64,000 nt of DNA. Source: an uncultured Clostridia bacterium (lineage in GTDB: Bacteria > Bacillota > Clostridia > Oscillospirales > Acutalibacteraceae). The stretch covers positions 1 to 64,000 of the forward strand of contig CAMCHQ010000001.1 in the NCBI GenBank assembly GCA_945874765.1, read 5' to 3'. The notes under the pieces are model-generated. The model saw only the letters and a list, made by a program, of their open reading frames with translations. It did not search any database and was not told the DNA's origin. This document shows positions 62,917 through 64,000 of the stretch, one piece after another; position 1 is the first letter of the stretch, and each line of letters starts with the position of its first letter. A program made the translations under genes and the position numbers.

Positions 62917-64000
62917 TTATTTTTTAAGCTTAATTTGCTCGTGCGGAAGCCACTTTCCGAACTTTGTGTAAAGTGCCATAAGGATTGCACCGACAAGCCA
63001 AGAAATGGGATAAAGAATAAATACACCGTCAATGCTTGAATAAAACGGCAACGCAATTTTAATCCAAAGAATACGGAATACGCACATTGAGAAAAGCAAT
63101 ATAAGCATAGGCGGAACACCCTTGCCTGCACCTCTGACCGTTCCTGCAAGAGTATTTAAAATACCCAAAAGGAAATAGAACGGGCAAAAATACTTCATAG
63201 CAAGCTGACCGTATTTAATTACATTCTCATTATGAGTAAACATTCCCAACACCTGATGAGAGCCTAAAAGAAGAACAGCACCGATAAAAACAGTATATAT
63301 AAGCACCATTACAAGAGCATAGTACATACCCTTTTTAACCCTGTCGAGTTTATGAGCGCCTACATTTTGACCTGTAAATGTAGTAACAGCCATACTTATA
63401 CTCAAAACCGGAAGAATATTAAATCCGTCTATTTTCAGGTAAGCCGCATAACCTGCCATTGCAGTAGCACCGTATGTATTAACACTTGACTGGACAAGAA
63501 CGTTTGAAAACGAAATGACCATATTTTGAATAGCTGTCGGCAAGCCTATTTTAATAATTTTAACAGCTATATCCTTATTGATTTTCAACTCTTTAATGTA
63601 AAGTTTATAATCCGATTTAACTCTGAATAAATACCCGAGCGCAAGCACGCAAGAGAGTGCCTGACTGATATCCGTCGCAATAGCCGCACCCATAACGCCG
63701 AGCTTGAAAACCTTAATTAAAACAAGGTCAAGGATAATATTTGTTACAGAAGCAACGGCAAGATAAACAAGAGGTTTTTTAGAATTACCTGCCGCATTTA
63801 AAATACCGGTTGCCATATTATAAATTACGTTAAAAATAAGACCGCCGCAATAAATTTGAAGATAAAGAGAAGAAGCTTTCAATACCTCTTTAGGTGTTTT
63901 CATCATAACAAGCAAAGACGGGCTTAGAAATACACCGAGCAGTGACAAAACCACGCCTAAAATAACAGCTATGCACATAGCCGTATGAACGGATGTTTTG
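62917..64000 (-). CDS. MATE-family efflux transporter, cut by the window edge
   Basis: At least 361 residues; the reading frame stays open through the window end, so the N-terminal part (about 90 residues, the first two or three helices) is missing. The visible part has SLYLQIYCGGLIFNVIYNMATG (in part), LNAAGNSKKPL, FTGQNVGAHKLDRVKKG and AGTVRGAGKGVPPM, all MATE features. The ATG at 63978 is internal, not a start. Confidence 0.9.
   Translation of the reverse strand, partial: KTSVHTAMCIAVILGVVLSLLGVFLSPSLLVMMKTPKEVLKASSLYLQIYCGGLIFNVIYNMATGILNAAGNSKKPLVYLAVASVTNIILDLVLIKVFKLGVMGAAIATDISQALSCVLALGYLFRVKSDYKLYIKELKINKDIAVKIIKIGLPTAIQNMVISFSNVLVQSSVNTYGATAMAGYAAYLKIDGFNILPVLSISMAVTTFTGQNVGAHKLDRVKKGMYYALVMVLIYTVFIGAVLLLGSHQVLGMFTHNENVIKYGQLAMKYFCPFYFLLGILNTLAGTVRGAGKGVPPMLILLFSMCVFRILWIKIALPFYSSIDGVFILYPISWLVGAILMALYTKFGKWLPHEQIKLKK

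Noticed and set aside
1-64000. CRISPR arrays, tRNA or rRNA genes, intact insertion sequences, prophage
   Set aside because: I found no regularly spaced repeats, cloverleaf sequences, transposase or phage genes in either strand.

Overview
This is a low-GC, Gram-positive chromosomal segment that fits a gut Clostridia, most likely an Oscillospirales/Ruminococcus-type organism. That is inferred from AT-rich intergenic DNA, strong AGGAGG-type ribosome sites, frequent TTG/GTG starts, the dgt-dnaG-rpoD order, a dockerin-like motif, GPH-type sugar carriers and clostridial-type FeoB. I see no rRNA, tRNA, CRISPR array, phage block or intact insertion sequence.

Layout. 0.1-2.1 kb: KtrAB potassium uptake. 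2.2-11.7 kb: an L-rhamnose operon on the minus strand (GPH permease, intracellular GH78 rhamnosidase, DUF1593 protein, rhaB, rhaA, rhaD) with a divergent TetR-type regulator; a palindrome lies inside the operon promoter. 11.8-16.6 kb: an FRG-domain protein, an enoate-reductase-like flavoenzyme and two membrane proteins of unknown role. 16.7-18.3 kb: a second GPH carrier. 18.3-24.7 kb: an operon of a heterodimeric ABC exporter followed by trkA and trkH; trkA appears to start at ACG. 24.8-26.1 kb: a Gfo/Idh/MocA oxidoreductase. 26.2-30.9 kb: a 1503-residue secreted GH43-like protein followed by a 41-codon peptide gene.

31.1-44.5 kb is a long minus-strand housekeeping cluster, in transcription order: dgt, dnaG, rpoD, a DUF896 protein, tmk, a DUF2156 protein, a GNAT protein, a DJ-1 protein, 5-formyl-THF cyclo-ligase, mltG, a U32 protein, a penicillin-binding protein, a WYL regulator and a leucine-rich-repeat protein ending in half a dockerin. 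Many junctions overlap or nearly touch. 44.6-47.2 kb: a YkuE-like phosphoesterase and an MFS carrier, with a possible structured RNA between them.

47.3-50.6 kb is a vitamin B6 salvage locus (pyridoxamine kinase, ECF S component, small radical SAM protein) with a divergent MocR-type regulator whose PLP lysine is replaced by alanine. 50.7-55.2 kb: a small membrane protein, a 212-bp imperfect palindrome, a MATE exporter, CorA and a third GPH carrier behind a perfect consensus promoter. 55.2-57.8 kb: a secreted GH25 lysozyme and an iron alcohol dehydrogenase. 57.9-60.0 kb: feoAB. 60.0-64.0 kb: a phosphoesterase and two MATE exporters, the last cut by the window edge.

Themes are plant-polysaccharide sugar use (rhamnose, GH43, GPH carriers), ion homeostasis (K+, Mg2+, Fe2+) and cell-wall/replication housekeeping. 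No wholly new multi-gene system is evident. The best leads are the MocR protein without its lysine, the ACG start of trkA, DUF1593 inside the rhamnose operon, the 41-residue peptide, the 212-bp palindrome and the candidate RNA at 45.6 kb.
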